Source: Verrucosispora sp. WMMD573
GTDB lineage: Bacteria > Actinomycetota > Actinomycetes > Mycobacteriales > Micromonosporaceae
DNA: 64,000 nt
Assembly: GCF_027497175.1 (NCBI RefSeq)
Contig: NZ_CP114901.1
Coordinates: 682,001 to 746,000 of the forward strand
Direction: 5' to 3'
Shown here: positions 1 to 7,556 of the stretch, in pieces
Layout: each line of letters opens with the position of its first letter
Position numbering within the stretch: position 1 is the stretch's first letter
Notes under the pieces: model-generated
What the model saw: only the letters and a program-made list of their open reading frames with translations
Databases searched by the model: none
What the model was told of the DNA's origin: nothing
Position numbers and translations under genes: made by a program

Positions 1-46
1 GCCACCAGAAGGCGGCGGGACCCACGGAACGGTCAGGCCTGAGGCG

Positions 47-119
<73 letters not shown>

Positions 120-192
120 GTGCGGCAACGCTCGCCCTGCCCGGTCACAACATCACACGACCAGGCAGGGGTCACTTGCCCCACGGCGGACC

Positions 193-222
193 AGTGTACG
201 GGTACCGACCCGACTTTCCCAA
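193..222 (-). promoter_or_regulatory. Candidate promoter for tRNA-Trp
   Basis: On the minus strand TTGGGA and TACACT are separated by 18 nt, in the 134-nt gap between the dehydratase stop and the tRNA. The -10 match is good and the -35 moderate. This is a sequence-only prediction. Confidence 0.35.
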
Positions 223-253
223 CCGGTCTACCCGACGTGCCGTGCGGTGCCGG

Positions 254-646
254 TCAGCCCGCCGTACGCACGGTGGCCCGCGCCTGCGAGAGCACCTTCT
301 CACCGAGACAGGTGGCGGTGACGTCCAGCCTGGTCAGACCCGCGTCGGTCACCTCACGAACCACTGCGGTCACCACGATCTCGGTGCCGGTGTCGTCGTC
401 GGGTACCACCACCGGACGGGTGAACCGCACGCCGAAGTCGACCACTGCGTCGGACGAGCCAGCCCAGGTGGTGACCGCCCGACCGACGAGCGCCATGGTG
501 AACATGCCGTGGGCGATCACACCGGGCAGACCCACCTTGGTGGCAAACCGGTCGCTCCAGTGGATCGGGTTGAAGTCGCCCGAGGCACCTGCGTAACGAA
601 CCAGGTCCGCCCGGGTCACCCGGAACGTCTGGGTGGGCAGTTCCAC
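254..646 (-). CDS. MaoC-family dehydratase, HadB-like subunit
   Basis: This 130-residue single hot-dog protein carries the hydratase-2 signature: the catalytic Asp/His segment DFNPIHW lies near residue 25, followed by the loop GVIAHGMF. The family dehydrates 3-hydroxyacyl thioesters in fatty-acid metabolism. The GTG start lies 1 nt after the upstream gene's stop, and a GGGGAGG ribosome site sits inside that gene's end, so translation is probably coupled. Order rpmG-hadA-hadB-tRNA-Trp matches the mycobacterial had locus. Micromonosporaceae make no mycolic acids, so the substrate here is unknown; a general acyl-ACP or acyl-CoA dehydratase is inferred. Confidence 0.9.
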   Translation of the reverse strand: MELPTQTFRVTRADLVRYAGASGDFNPIHWSDRFATKVGLPGVIAHGMFTMALVGRAVTTWAGSSDAVVDFGVRFTRPVVVPDDDTGTEIVVTAVVREVTDAGLTRLDVTATCLGEKVLSQARATVRTAG

Positions 647-647
647 G

Positions 648-1094
648 TCAGGCCTCCCCGCGTACGACGAGCTTGGACCAGACCGCGACCACCGGCTCGC
701 CGGCGGTCGTGCTGACGTCGGTCCGGGTGGTCAGAAACTCGTGGCCGCCCCGGCTGGTGATCTCCTCGACCGCGTTGACGCAGACCAGCTCGTCGCCGGC
801 CACCACCGGCCGGGTGTACGCGAACCGCTGGTCGCCATGAACCACCCGGCTGTAGTCGATGCCGAGCGCCGGGTCCTCGATCAGCTGGCGGCTGGCCGCC
901 ATGGTGATCACCACCGGGAACGTCGGCGGCGCGACCACGTCGGGGTGGCCCAGCGCACGGGCGGCCTCCGGATCGTGGTGGGCGGGATCGGTGGCGCCGA
1001 TCGCCGTCGCGAACTCGCGGATCTTCTCACGGCCCACCTGATAGGGGGCGGTCGGCGGGTAGGTCCGGCCGACGAAGGACTGGTCCAGGGGCAT
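648..1094 (-). CDS. MaoC N-terminal-type dehydratase, HadA-like subunit
   Basis: This 148-residue FAS1-like dehydratase domain contains GREKIREFATAIG near residue 22 and VVAPPTFPVV near residue 53, typical of the non-catalytic or substrate-binding partner of the Had heterodimer. It lacks the full catalytic D-x5-H of its neighbour, which suggests that the two products form one HadAB-like enzyme (family knowledge plus inference). The ATG is preceded by no ribosome site but by TAGGTT 6 nt upstream, consistent with a leaderless mRNA. Confidence 0.87.
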   Translation of the reverse strand: MPLDQSFVGRTYPPTAPYQVGREKIREFATAIGATDPAHHDPEAARALGHPDVVAPPTFPVVITMAASRQLIEDPALGIDYSRVVHGDQRFAYTRPVVAGDELVCVNAVEEITSRGGHEFLTTRTDVSTTAGEPVVAVWSKLVVRGEA

Positions 1095-1100
1095 GCCGCG

Positions 1101-1106
1101 AACCTA
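1101..1106 (-). promoter_or_regulatory. -10 element for leaderless hadA-like gene
   Basis: TAGGTT (TANNNT type) lies exactly 6 nt before the ATG and no Shine-Dalgarno is present. Transcription would start at or next to the initiation codon. Confidence 0.4.
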
Positions 1107-1216
1107 CACGCAAAGCACAATCGCCGATCCGAGCGGTCGGCGTCGGCTCAGCCGCGCCGTCCGTAGGGACCGGCGATCGGATACGTGCGGTGCCGGGCCG
1201 ATCGGCCCGGCACGTT

Positions 1217-1384
1217 TCAGCGCGTTTCGCGGTGCAGGGTGTGTCGCCCGTCCCGGGGGCAGAACTTCTTCAGCTCGATGCGGTCCGGGTCGTTACGGCG
1301 GTTCTTGCGCGTGATGTAGTTGCGCTCCTTGCACTCCACACACGCCAAAGTGATCTTCGGCCGGACATCGGTCGCCTTCGCCAC
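1217..1384 (-). CDS. rpmG: 50S ribosomal protein L33
   Basis: This 55-residue L33 (too short for a simple long-ORF scan) has the hallmark segments [26 protein letters not shown] and ELKKFCP. It binds 23S rRNA near the E site. Start is GTG at 1384 with GAGGAAGG 8-15 nt upstream. The first zinc-knuckle pair CVEC is intact, but the second pair reads CPRDG instead of CPxCG, so one of the four zinc ligands is missing. This form sits between the zinc-binding (C+) and zinc-free (C-) L33 types. tRNA genes lie just upstream and dehydratases downstream. Confidence 0.97.
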   Translation of the reverse strand: MAKATDVRPKITLACVECKERNYITRKNRRNDPDRIELKKFCPRDGRHTLHRETR

Positions 1385-1517
1385 GGCGGAGTGCCTTCCT
1401 CGATAACGGATACAACTACGGCGCTAAAGCGTACGCCCCACCTGGGCGGACACGCAAAGCGGGCGCCTGTGGCGCCCGTCCCACCGACCACCGGAGATCC
1501 TCCGGGGCGGCCGAGAG

Positions 1518-1590
1518 TAGCGGTGGCCGGACTTGAACCGGCGACACAGCGATTATGAGCCGCTTGCTCTGCCATCTGAGCTACACCGCC
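1518..1590 (-). tRNA. tRNA-Met (CAT anticodon, elongator type)
   Basis: A 73-nt minus-strand cloverleaf has acceptor GGCGGTG paired with CACCGCT (G-U at the terminal pair), anticodon loop CTCATAA (anticodon CAT) and T-loop GGTTCAAGTCC. It starts with a paired G1 and lacks the three consecutive G-C pairs of an initiator anticodon stem, so elongator Met is preferred. No CCA is encoded. Confidence 0.95.
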
Positions 1591-1615
1591 GCGGTGGGCC
1601 CAGCCGGACCCTCTG

Positions 1616-1688
1616 AGCCCCCTTACGGAATCGAACCGTAGACCTTCTCCTTACCATGGAGACGCTCTGCCGACTGAGCTAAGGGGGC
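1616..1688 (-). tRNA. tRNA-Thr (GGT anticodon)
   Basis: A 73-nt minus-strand cloverleaf has acceptor GCCCCCT/AGGGGGC, anticodon loop ATGGTAA (anticodon GGT) and T-arm ACGGTTCGATTCCGT. It lies 25 nt upstream of tRNA-Met on the same strand, so the two are probably co-transcribed. Confidence 0.96.
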
Positions 1689-1720
1689 CTGCGCGATCAC
1701 TCGGTGCCCGCGCAGAGGTA

Positions 1721-1750
1721 AGAGTACACGGCCCGATCGTACTGGTGAAA
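1721..1750 (-). promoter_or_regulatory. Candidate promoter for tRNA-Thr/tRNA-Met
   Basis: On the minus strand TTTCAC and TACTCT are separated by 18 nt, about 33 nt upstream of the tRNA-Thr 5' end. The -10 hexamer is a good actinobacterial match. Confidence 0.4.
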
Positions 1751-1780
1751 TCGGATCCCCCGGGACGCCGCACGTCCAGC

Positions 1781-4309
1781 TCAGGGCACCACGCGCAGCC
1801 TCGGAAGCTCGCTGCTGGAGATCGACTCCGGATCGATCTGAGCCCCGAACCACGCCTCCAACCGCTCGTACGGCAGCGGGCGACTGAACAGGAATCCCTG
1901 CCCGATCTCGCAGCCGATGTCCTGGAGCAACTCCAGGGTCAGCTCGCTCTCCACGCCCTCAGCCACCACGGTGAGACCGAACTGCTGGGAGAGGGTGACG
2001 ACGGCGTTGACGATCGCCAGGTCCCCCGGGTCGGTGGCCATGCCCTGCACGAAGGAGTGGTCGACCTTCACCTCGTGGACCGGCAACCGCCGCAGGTGGG
2101 CCAGCGAGGAACTGCCGGTGCCGAAGTCGTCCACGGAGAGGCGTACGCCCAGGTCCCGCAGGCGGCGCAGGGTCGGTATCGGGCGCTCGGTGCCGTCCAG
2201 CACGCCGGCTTCCGGGATCTCCAGGGTCAGCAGCTGCGCCGGAACGCCGTACTCGTCCAGCAACTCCCGGACCTGCTCCGGGAAGTGCTGGTCGGTGAGC
2301 GTACGTGCGGAGAGGTTGACCGCGACGGCGAGCGACTGACCCCCGTGCGCCCAGTCCCGGCTGTGCCGCAGCCCTTCACGGAGCACCAACTCGGTGAGCC
2401 GGCCGAGCTGGCCGGTGTGCTCGGCCACGGCGACGAAATCCGCCGGGGCGACCGGACCGTGCGTCGGGTGCTCCCAGCGGGCCAGGCACTCGACCCCGAT
2501 GAGCCGGCGATCCCGCAGCGTCACCTTGGGCTGGTAGTAGACCTCCAGCTCGCCGTTGTCGAGGGCGTGGCGCAGGTCCCCGGCGAGGCCGAGCCGGTGC
2601 AGCGACCGCGACTCCAACGTCGGTGTGTACAGCTGCACGCTGCCTGGTACCGCCTTGGCCGCCGTCGCGGCCACGTCCACCCGTTGCAGCAGAGTGGCCG
2701 GATCGTCGCCGTGATCCGGGTGTACGACCACCCCGACTGCGGTGTCCACGTCCAGCGTGAGCGAGTCGAAGACCATCTCGTCACGGATCTGTTCCCGCAA
2801 CTGGCCGGCAAGCTCTACCGCCGCGTCGGCGCTCTCCAGCCGCAGGGTCACCAGGAACTCGTCGCCGCCGGCCCGCCCGACCAACGCGGCCGACGGCACA
2901 CAGCCACGCAGCCGGTCGGCGACCTCAACCAGCACCTTGTCGCCCGCCGCGTGGCCGAGCGCCTCATTTACCTGACGCAGCCGGTCGACATCGAAGAGCA
3001 GCAACGCGACCACCTCGCCGGGGGCCCGGATCCGAACCGCCTCGGCCAGCGCGCCGAGGATGCGGCGTCGGTTGGGCAGCTTCGTGAGCGCATCGTGGTA
3101 GGCGTCGTGCCGCAGCCGGTCGACCAGCCGGGAGTTCTCCAGCGCGACCGCGGCATGGGCGGCAACCGTTTCGAAGACTGGAATGTCCGGGCCCCGGAAG
3201 AAGTTCGTGTCGCCGAGCCGGTTCGCCACCTCCAGGGTGCCGATGACCGCCTTGCCGGACCGCAGCGGCACCACGATCACATCCTTGACCGCAGTCGGCC
3301 CCAGCGCGGCGCGTAGCGCTGGGTCACCCCCGAGTCGGTTACTCACCGCAAGTGTTTCCTGGCGGGCTACCGCGGCGTCGCGCAGCTCTGTTGGGCTTGG
3401 TGTGGCGTCCAACAGCCCCGGCTTACCCTCCTGGGCCGTCAACAGCACCTCCGGATGGCGCCCTTGCGCGGGTAACCACAGGGTGGCGTACTCCGCCTGC
3501 ATCAGGCTCCGGATCCGGACCAGCAGCGCGTCGACGAGGTGCCCGTCCGACCCGCTCTCGCCTATCGCCTTGGTGAGCTCGTACATCTCCGAGAGGGTGC
3601 GGTGTTGTCGGAGGAACTGCGCATAGGAGCCGTAGATAAGGGCGAACGCCATGGCCAGACCGGCGAAGAGCAGCACCGCCCAGGGCGTGCTCTCCAGCGT
3701 GATGACGACCAGCAGACCGATACAGAGGTTCACCCCGCCGGCGAGCAGCATCGACGGAGCGGCGCGGATCACCTCCTGCCCGGCTGGCCAGCCTTGCACG
3801 ACGGTGAACACGGCCGCCATCGCGGCGAGGCTGACCACGATGTGGGTCGCGATCGCAGCCATCAGCACCGCCCAGGTGGCCGGTCCAACTCCACCGGGCT
3901 GGGGCAGAACGTGATAGATGGCGGTGGCCAGAGCCGTCGCGGCGGCCGCGAGGGCGACGTTGAACCAGAACTTGGCCGGCAGCAGCCGCCGCCGTACCTG
4001 CACCACGAGCGTGGCCACTGTGAATGCTGCCACCACCGACAGGGGTGGCAGCAGGTGCAATGCGACGACCAGGGGAATCTCGGTGAAGAGTATGCCGAGT
4101 GCCTGACGGCGCACCACGATGTTGATGGTGGGCATGGTGGCGGCGATCATCGCCACCATGAGCAGTAACGTCAGCGGCAAGTCACCAAGAGCAGGGTCGA
4201 CTGTCAGCCCGAGCAGCAGAGAGACGACGATCGCGCAGAGCGCGAGTGGCCCGGTGATGAACCAGGCGTATTCCGTCTGTCGACGTGGAGGGCGCAGACG
4301 AGACGTCAT
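1781..4309 (-). CDS. Membrane-bound GAF-GGDEF-EAL cyclic di-GMP protein
   Basis: This 842-residue protein has 6-8 hydrophobic helices (about residues 17-225), a GAF-like sensor (about 245-395), a GGDEF domain (from about 402) and an EAL domain (about 590-830). The synthase signature is intact (GRAGGDEF), and no RxxD inhibitory site precedes it. In the phosphodiesterase half the EAL motif reads ECLARW, while DDFGTG, the EVKVD lysine and AEGVE remain, so both activities are possible. AAGGGGAG precedes the ATG. The product would make or break c-di-GMP at the membrane in response to a GAF ligand. A 48-aa peptide gene lies 62 nt upstream on the same strand. Confidence 0.95.
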   Translation of the reverse strand: MTSRLRPPRRQTEYAWFITGPLALCAIVVSLLLGLTVDPALGDLPLTLLLMVAMIAATMPTINIVVRRQALGILFTEIPLVVALHLLPPLSVVAAFTVATLVVQVRRRLLPAKFWFNVALAAAATALATAIYHVLPQPGGVGPATWAVLMAAIATHIVVSLAAMAAVFTVVQGWPAGQEVIRAAPSMLLAGGVNLCIGLLVVITLESTPWAVLLFAGLAMAFALIYGSYAQFLRQHRTLSEMYELTKAIGESGSDGHLVDALLVRIRSLMQAEYATLWLPAQGRHPEVLLTAQEGKPGLLDATPSPTELRDAAVARQETLAVSNRLGGDPALRAALGPTAVKDVIVVPLRSGKAVIGTLEVANRLGDTNFFRGPDIPVFETVAAHAAVALENSRLVDRLRHDAYHDALTKLPNRRRILGALAEAVRIRAPGEVVALLLFDVDRLRQVNEALGHAAGDKVLVEVADRLRGCVPSAALVGRAGGDEFLVTLRLESADAAVELAGQLREQIRDEMVFDSLTLDVDTAVGVVVHPDHGDDPATLLQRVDVAATAAKAVPGSVQLYTPTLESRSLHRLGLAGDLRHALDNGELEVYYQPKVTLRDRRLIGVECLARWEHPTHGPVAPADFVAVAEHTGQLGRLTELVLREGLRHSRDWAHGGQSLAVAVNLSARTLTDQHFPEQVRELLDEYGVPAQLLTLEIPEAGVLDGTERPIPTLRRLRDLGVRLSVDDFGTGSSSLAHLRRLPVHEVKVDHSFVQGMATDPGDLAIVNAVVTLSQQFGLTVVAEGVESELTLELLQDIGCEIGQGFLFSRPLPYERLEAWFGAQIDPESISSSELPRLRVVP

Positions 4310-4371
4310 GGCTCCCCTTGCGCGTCGGTCTCAGCGGGTGTCGGAGGTTGTCACAGCGGGAAGACCGCTCG

Positions 4372-4518
4372 TCAACGCACCACGGAGTTCAGTGTGGGCA
4401 TCTGCCAGTCGACCCCATTCGTCCTGATGTCGCCCTCCGTAGCCATGCTTGCCGCGACCACTAGGGTGAGAAGCAAGGTAAGGGAGCCGAGCAGCCGGCC
4501 CAAGCGTTGAGCAGACAT
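4372..4518 (-). CDS. Small membrane/secreted peptide (48 aa), unknown
   Basis: The 48-residue product has one hydrophobic segment (residues 10-29, SLTLLLTLVVAA) after two arginines, then a polar C-terminus containing NGVDW and ending LNSVVR. It could be a cleaved signal peptide with a short mature peptide, or a single-pass protein. AGGAG lies 5 nt before the ATG, a very good ribosome site. It is upstream of the GGDEF-EAL gene on the same strand with a 62-nt gap, so co-transcription is likely. I do not recognise the family and assign no function. Confidence 0.6.
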   Translation of the reverse strand: MSAQRLGRLLGSLTLLLTLVVAASMATEGDIRTNGVDWQMPTLNSVVR

Positions 4519-4953
4519 TTGTGCTCCTGACGGGGTGATGGGAACGCAATGGAGGTCCCCCGATGGTGCCACAGCCGGTCAGCCGCTGGAAAGTTCGCGG
4601 ACCTGATGTCCGTCCGGTCGTTGCTCCGCGCGACCCGTCCGCTCTAGTCCGTGCAGGTCAGAGCCGGTCACGGACGACGCGACAGCAGCCACAGGGGAAG
4701 AAAGCACCAACCGCCTATTCCCATGCCAAGGCGGCGTTATGGATCTAGTGGACATGATCATGGAGTGCCGCCAGTCGCCGCTGCGGAATGACGGGGACCT
4801 CCAGCGCCCCTCGCCCGCCACCCTCAGTCACCACACGTCGACCGACCGACCTCAACCCGGAAGGTTCGCCACCGCCAGACTAGGCCGCGGACCCCATTCA
4901 GTCACCCCCATGGATGCCTGAATCTCTCAGCCGGTCCAGGCCACCTCAACGAA
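4519..4953. other. 435-bp intergenic region without a convincing gene
   Basis: Short ORFs on both strands here lack ribosome sites and recognisable composition. The only structure noted is a CATGATCATG palindrome at 4753-4762 that continues into GATCATGGAGT, resembling one arm of the GATCATG-type palindromic repeats found at 25.8, 30.2 and 63.5 kb. No partner arm is present. Confidence 0.5.
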
Positions 4954-4993
4954 AACGGCCCCCGATCAGCATCTCTGCTGGTCAGGGGCCGTT
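4954..4993 (-). terminator. Intrinsic terminator of tRNA-Tyr
   Basis: Arms 4954-4971 and 4976-4993 pair over 17 of 18 positions (one G-U, one mismatch) around a TCTC tetraloop. Minus-strand transcription then enters a run of T residues (TTTTC when the AACG end is counted). It lies 8 nt past the tRNA-Tyr 3' end, and the C- and A-rich arms suit factor-independent termination. Confidence 0.85.
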
Positions 4994-5001
4994 GGCGCAC
5001 C

Positions 5002-5085
5002 TGGTGGCGGGTAGAGGATTCGAACCTCTGTAGCTTTCGCGACGGATTTACAGTCCGCTCCCATTGGCCGCTCGGGCAACCCGCC
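5002..5085 (-). tRNA. tRNA-Tyr (GTA anticodon, CCA encoded)
   Basis: A class II tRNA with long variable arm reads on the minus strand: acceptor GGCGGGT/ACCCGCC, anticodon loop CTGTAAA (anticodon GTA), variable-arm stem around CGCGAAAGC, T-loop GGTTCGAATCC. The 3' CCA is encoded at 5004-5002, unlike the three other tRNAs in this window. Confidence 0.97.
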
Positions 5086-5123
5086 AGGGCGTACCACCGC
5101 ACCGTGGCGCGGCGGCGGAAGCA

Positions 5124-5154
5124 AGGATAGCGGCTCAACCCGTCGCCGCCGCAA
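5124..5154 (-). promoter_or_regulatory. Candidate promoter for tRNA-Tyr
   Basis: TTGCGG and TATCCT lie 19 nt apart on the minus strand, about 39 nt upstream of the tRNA. The -10 is good, the spacing slightly long. Confidence 0.35.
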
Positions 5155-5234
5155 CCGGGTACCGTCGGGGGGTCGTGCCTCTGGGCAACCAGGGCCAAAG
5201 GATCACAAAACAGCCGGACAGCAGGAGCATGAGT

Positions 5235-5729
5235 ATGGCAGCGAACCCGTCGTTCGACATCGTGAGCAAGGTCGACCGCCAGGAGGTCGACAACGCCCTC
5301 AGGCAGGCGGACAAGGAGCTCGGAACGCGGTTCGACTTCCGGGGCACGGGCGCGGAGATCTCCTGGTCGGGTGAGGAGGCGATCAGCCTCCAGGCGGAGA
5401 CCGAGGAGCGGGTCCGGGCCGCGTTGGACGTGTTCAAGGAGAAGCTGGTCAAGCGAAACATCTCGCTGAAGTCGCTGGACGCGGGCGATCCGCGCCCCTC
5501 CGGCAAGGTTTTCAAGCTTGACGCCAAGGTGATCCAGGGCATCGACCAGGACAAGGCGAAGGCGATCAGCAAGAAGATCCGCGACGAGGGCCCCAAGGGC
5601 GTGCAGGCCCAGATCCAGGGCGACCAGCTGCGGGTCACCGGCAAGAAGAGGGACGACCTCCAGGCGGTCATCGCGCTGCTCAAGGCCGAGGACTTCGGCG
5701 TGGCCCTCCAGTTCACCAACTACCGGTAA
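5235..5729 (+). CDS. yajQ: YajQ-family nucleotide-binding protein
   Basis: The 164-residue product matches the YajQ (UPF0234) family over its full length: N-terminal [18 protein letters not shown], and the C-terminal [11 protein letters not shown]. Family members are two-domain cytosolic proteins that bind nucleic acids, and in some bacteria cyclic di-GMP. The ATG at 5235 is chosen over the in-frame ATG at 5229 because AGGAG ends 7 nt before the former and only 1 nt before the latter. A c-di-GMP enzyme is encoded 0.9 kb away, but that proximity may be chance. Confidence 0.95.
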   Translation: MAANPSFDIVSKVDRQEVDNALRQADKELGTRFDFRGTGAEISWSGEEAISLQAETEERVRAALDVFKEKLVKRNISLKSLDAGDPRPSGKVFKLDAKVIQGIDQDKAKAISKKIRDEGPKGVQAQIQGDQLRVTGKKRDDLQAVIALLKAEDFGVALQFTNYR

Positions 5730-5807
5730 ACGCAGCCCTGGGGCGTGACCGCCGGCTTCCCCACAAAATCGCTGGTGCCCGGCCGCTGTCTGGGTTTGGG
5801 TGCACTC

Positions 5808-6695
5808 GTGAGCATCAGCTTGAGCACCCCGAGCGTCGACGAGTTGTCACCAGCGGTGGTCGCGCTCAAGCAGTGGCAGTACGACGGGGGTCCGCTGCAC
5901 CTGCATTCCGGCGATCTCGGGTGGCACTCGTTACGTGGCGCCGAGGCGACGGCGGCTGCCATCCGGATGTGGCGGCGCGACGGGGAGGTTCTCGCGATCG
6001 GGCTGCTGGACGGCCCCGAACTGGCGCGCCTGGCCGTCGCTCCTGACTGGCGTGATGACGAGGCACTGGCTAGCCGGCTCGCGGCTGATCTGGACGACCC
6101 GGGGCGTGTCCTGACGTCCGACGGTGCGACCGTCGAAGCCCGAGGTGCGGAACTTCTCACCCAGTTGCTGCTGGAGCGGGGTTGGGAGCGGGACGAGCCG
6201 TGGACAACGTTGCATCGCAGTCTGTCAAAACCGGTACCGGACTGCGGTCTGCGCGTCGAGACGATCGAGCCCGATCGAGCCGAGGTGTGGGTCGGCGTCC
6301 ACTGGTCCGCGTTCCGCGGCTCGCCCTTCACCGACGCCGACCGCCACCGCACGGTCGGGCGATGGCTCGCCATGGCCGGCGGCCCGTTCTACGCTGACGC
6401 ACGCTGCCTTGCCGCATTCGATCAGAACGACGACGCCGTGGCAGTCGCGGCTGTGTGGTCAGCCGGCCCGGCGCGGCCGGGTCTGCTGGAACCTGTGGGT
6501 GTCCATCGCAGTCACCGAGGTCACGGTTACGGCACGGCGATCACGCTTGCTGCCGCTGCGGCCCTTCGTGACATGGGTTCGTCCAGCGCGGGTGTATGCG
6601 TGGAGAGTTCCAACGTCGGCGCTGTAGCTACCTACGCCTCGGCCGGCTTCACGCCGTCAGCTGAGGTGGCCGACCTGCGCCGCGGTTCCCGGTGA
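5808..6695 (+). CDS. GNAT-family N-acetyltransferase (295 aa)
   Basis: The C-terminal half (from about residue 180) is a GNAT fold with the acetyl-CoA-binding stretch VGVHRSHRGHGYGT (Q/RxxGxG/A type) and the helix after it, then SSNVGAVATYASAGF, the usual motif B. The N-terminal half resembles a degenerate second GNAT module with its own RLAVAPDW segment. The GTG at 5808 is preferred to the GTG at 5745 by family-like N-terminus (MSISLSTPS); neither has a strong ribosome site. It lies about 80 nt after yajQ. Substrate unknown. Confidence 0.82.
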   Translation: MSISLSTPSVDELSPAVVALKQWQYDGGPLHLHSGDLGWHSLRGAEATAAAIRMWRRDGEVLAIGLLDGPELARLAVAPDWRDDEALASRLAADLDDPGRVLTSDGATVEARGAELLTQLLLERGWERDEPWTTLHRSLSKPVPDCGLRVETIEPDRAEVWVGVHWSAFRGSPFTDADRHRTVGRWLAMAGGPFYADARCLAAFDQNDDAVAVAAVWSAGPARPGLLEPVGVHRSHRGHGYGTAITLAAAAALRDMGSSSAGVCVESSNVGAVATYASAGFTPSAEVADLRRGSR

Positions 6696-6843
6696 ACACC
6701 GGCGCAGCTCGATCCCCTCGTGCGGCAGTCGTAGCTCGCGGGCCGCGCCGAGCTGGCGGGATCTGGCGCACAACAGCTCACTGTCTACAACGAACGGCCC
6801 GGTGACCGATGAGGTTGCGCTGCCACGGGTCCGGCGTCGATCT

Positions 6844-7326
6844 TCAGCGCGGTCCGGCTTCAGCCGGCCGGTGTCGCAGCCAGCGGTACGGCACGGGCTG
6901 GCCGCGGTTCCACTCGCTCGCCTCGTCCGACGGCACCGGGTCGAAGCCGGCGGCGGTGTAGCACCGCAGCGCCGGAACGTTGTCGGGGTGCACCCGCATC
7001 AGCACCGTCGGTTGGTGGTCCCGGGCCAGTTTGGTGAGCAGGGTGACGATCCGGCGGCCCAGGCCCCGCCCGCGCAGCGCCGGGGCCACGATGAGCCGGG
7101 CCAACTCCACCTCGGCCTCGTCGTCGTCGAGCCACAGCTCGCCGTACCCGGCTGGTTCTCCGTCGACGAGCGCCAGGTACGCGAGCACGCCGGGCTCGGT
7201 TCCCCAGCGCATGACGTCCTGCGCTGTCACTCGGTCCCGGGAGCACCAGCGGCGGTTCTCCTCGGCAGAGGTCGCCCAGCTCGCCACGACGGCCGGATCA
7301 GTCGGGCCCAGCGCGGTCAGCTCCAT
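6844..7326 (-). CDS. GNAT-family N-acetyltransferase (160 aa)
   Basis: A single-domain GNAT protein with LARLIVAPALRGRGLGRR (acetyl-CoA pyrophosphate loop) and VPALRCYTAAGFDPV near the C-terminus. The substrate is not predictable. The ATG at 7326 has GAGGAGG 6 nt upstream and is preferred to the ATG at 7344. The 148 bp separating it from the previous acetyltransferase gene (convergent) hold nothing recognisable. Confidence 0.9.
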   Translation of the reverse strand: MELTALGPTDPAVVASWATSAEENRRWCSRDRVTAQDVMRWGTEPGVLAYLALVDGEPAGYGELWLDDDEAEVELARLIVAPALRGRGLGRRIVTLLTKLARDHQPTVLMRVHPDNVPALRCYTAAGFDPVPSDEASEWNRGQPVPYRWLRHRPAEAGPR

Positions 7327-7382
7327 GACTCGCCTCCTCGGCACGGGAGGCTACCGCCCGCTCGTGTTCGGGAGAACCTCCG

Positions 7383-7417
7383 CCGGCCGGCCCGGCCCAC
7401 CTGACCGGGCCGGCCGG
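7383..7417 (-). terminator. Hairpin terminator after 31-aa gene
   Basis: A perfect 13-bp GC stem (7383-7395 with 7405-7417) with a 9-nt loop starts 16 nt past the stop of the 31-aa ORF. No T-run follows, as is usual for actinobacterial hairpin terminators. Its position supports transcription of the tiny gene. Confidence 0.6.
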
Positions 7418-7432
7418 GCGTCGAGATTCGGG

Positions 7433-7528
7433 TCAACGGGCGAAGATCAGCAGTAGGACGACCGTCAGGATCGCGCTCACCAGAATCGAGCCCAGACAGC
7501 CGATCCGGTTCGAGAAGAAAAGGAACAT
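7433..7528 (-). CDS. 31-aa single-pass membrane peptide, unknown
   Basis: The product MFLFFSNRIGCLGSI... is 31 residues long, almost entirely one transmembrane helix (ILVSAILTVVLLLIF), with a short N-terminal SNR/GCLGS segment. Very similar tiny proteins are, to my recollection, common next to transporters in actinomycetes, but I cannot name a family. The ribosome site is weak (GGCGGG). Supporting evidence is a strong hairpin terminator 16 nt downstream and co-directional placement 28 nt after the MFS stop, which suggests an operon with that transporter. Confidence 0.55.
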   Translation of the reverse strand: MFLFFSNRIGCLGSILVSAILTVVLLLIFAR

Positions 7529-7556
7529 CCCGCCGTCGTACCCATCGGGGCGCGGG

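Noticed and set aside
1745..3316. 523-aa plus-strand ORF over the GGDEF-EAL gene
   Set aside because: It is an antisense shadow of a well-defined multi-domain gene.
4579..4821. 80-aa ORF in the gap before tRNA-Tyr
   Set aside because: No ribosome site, no recognisable sequence and strong overlap with repeats.
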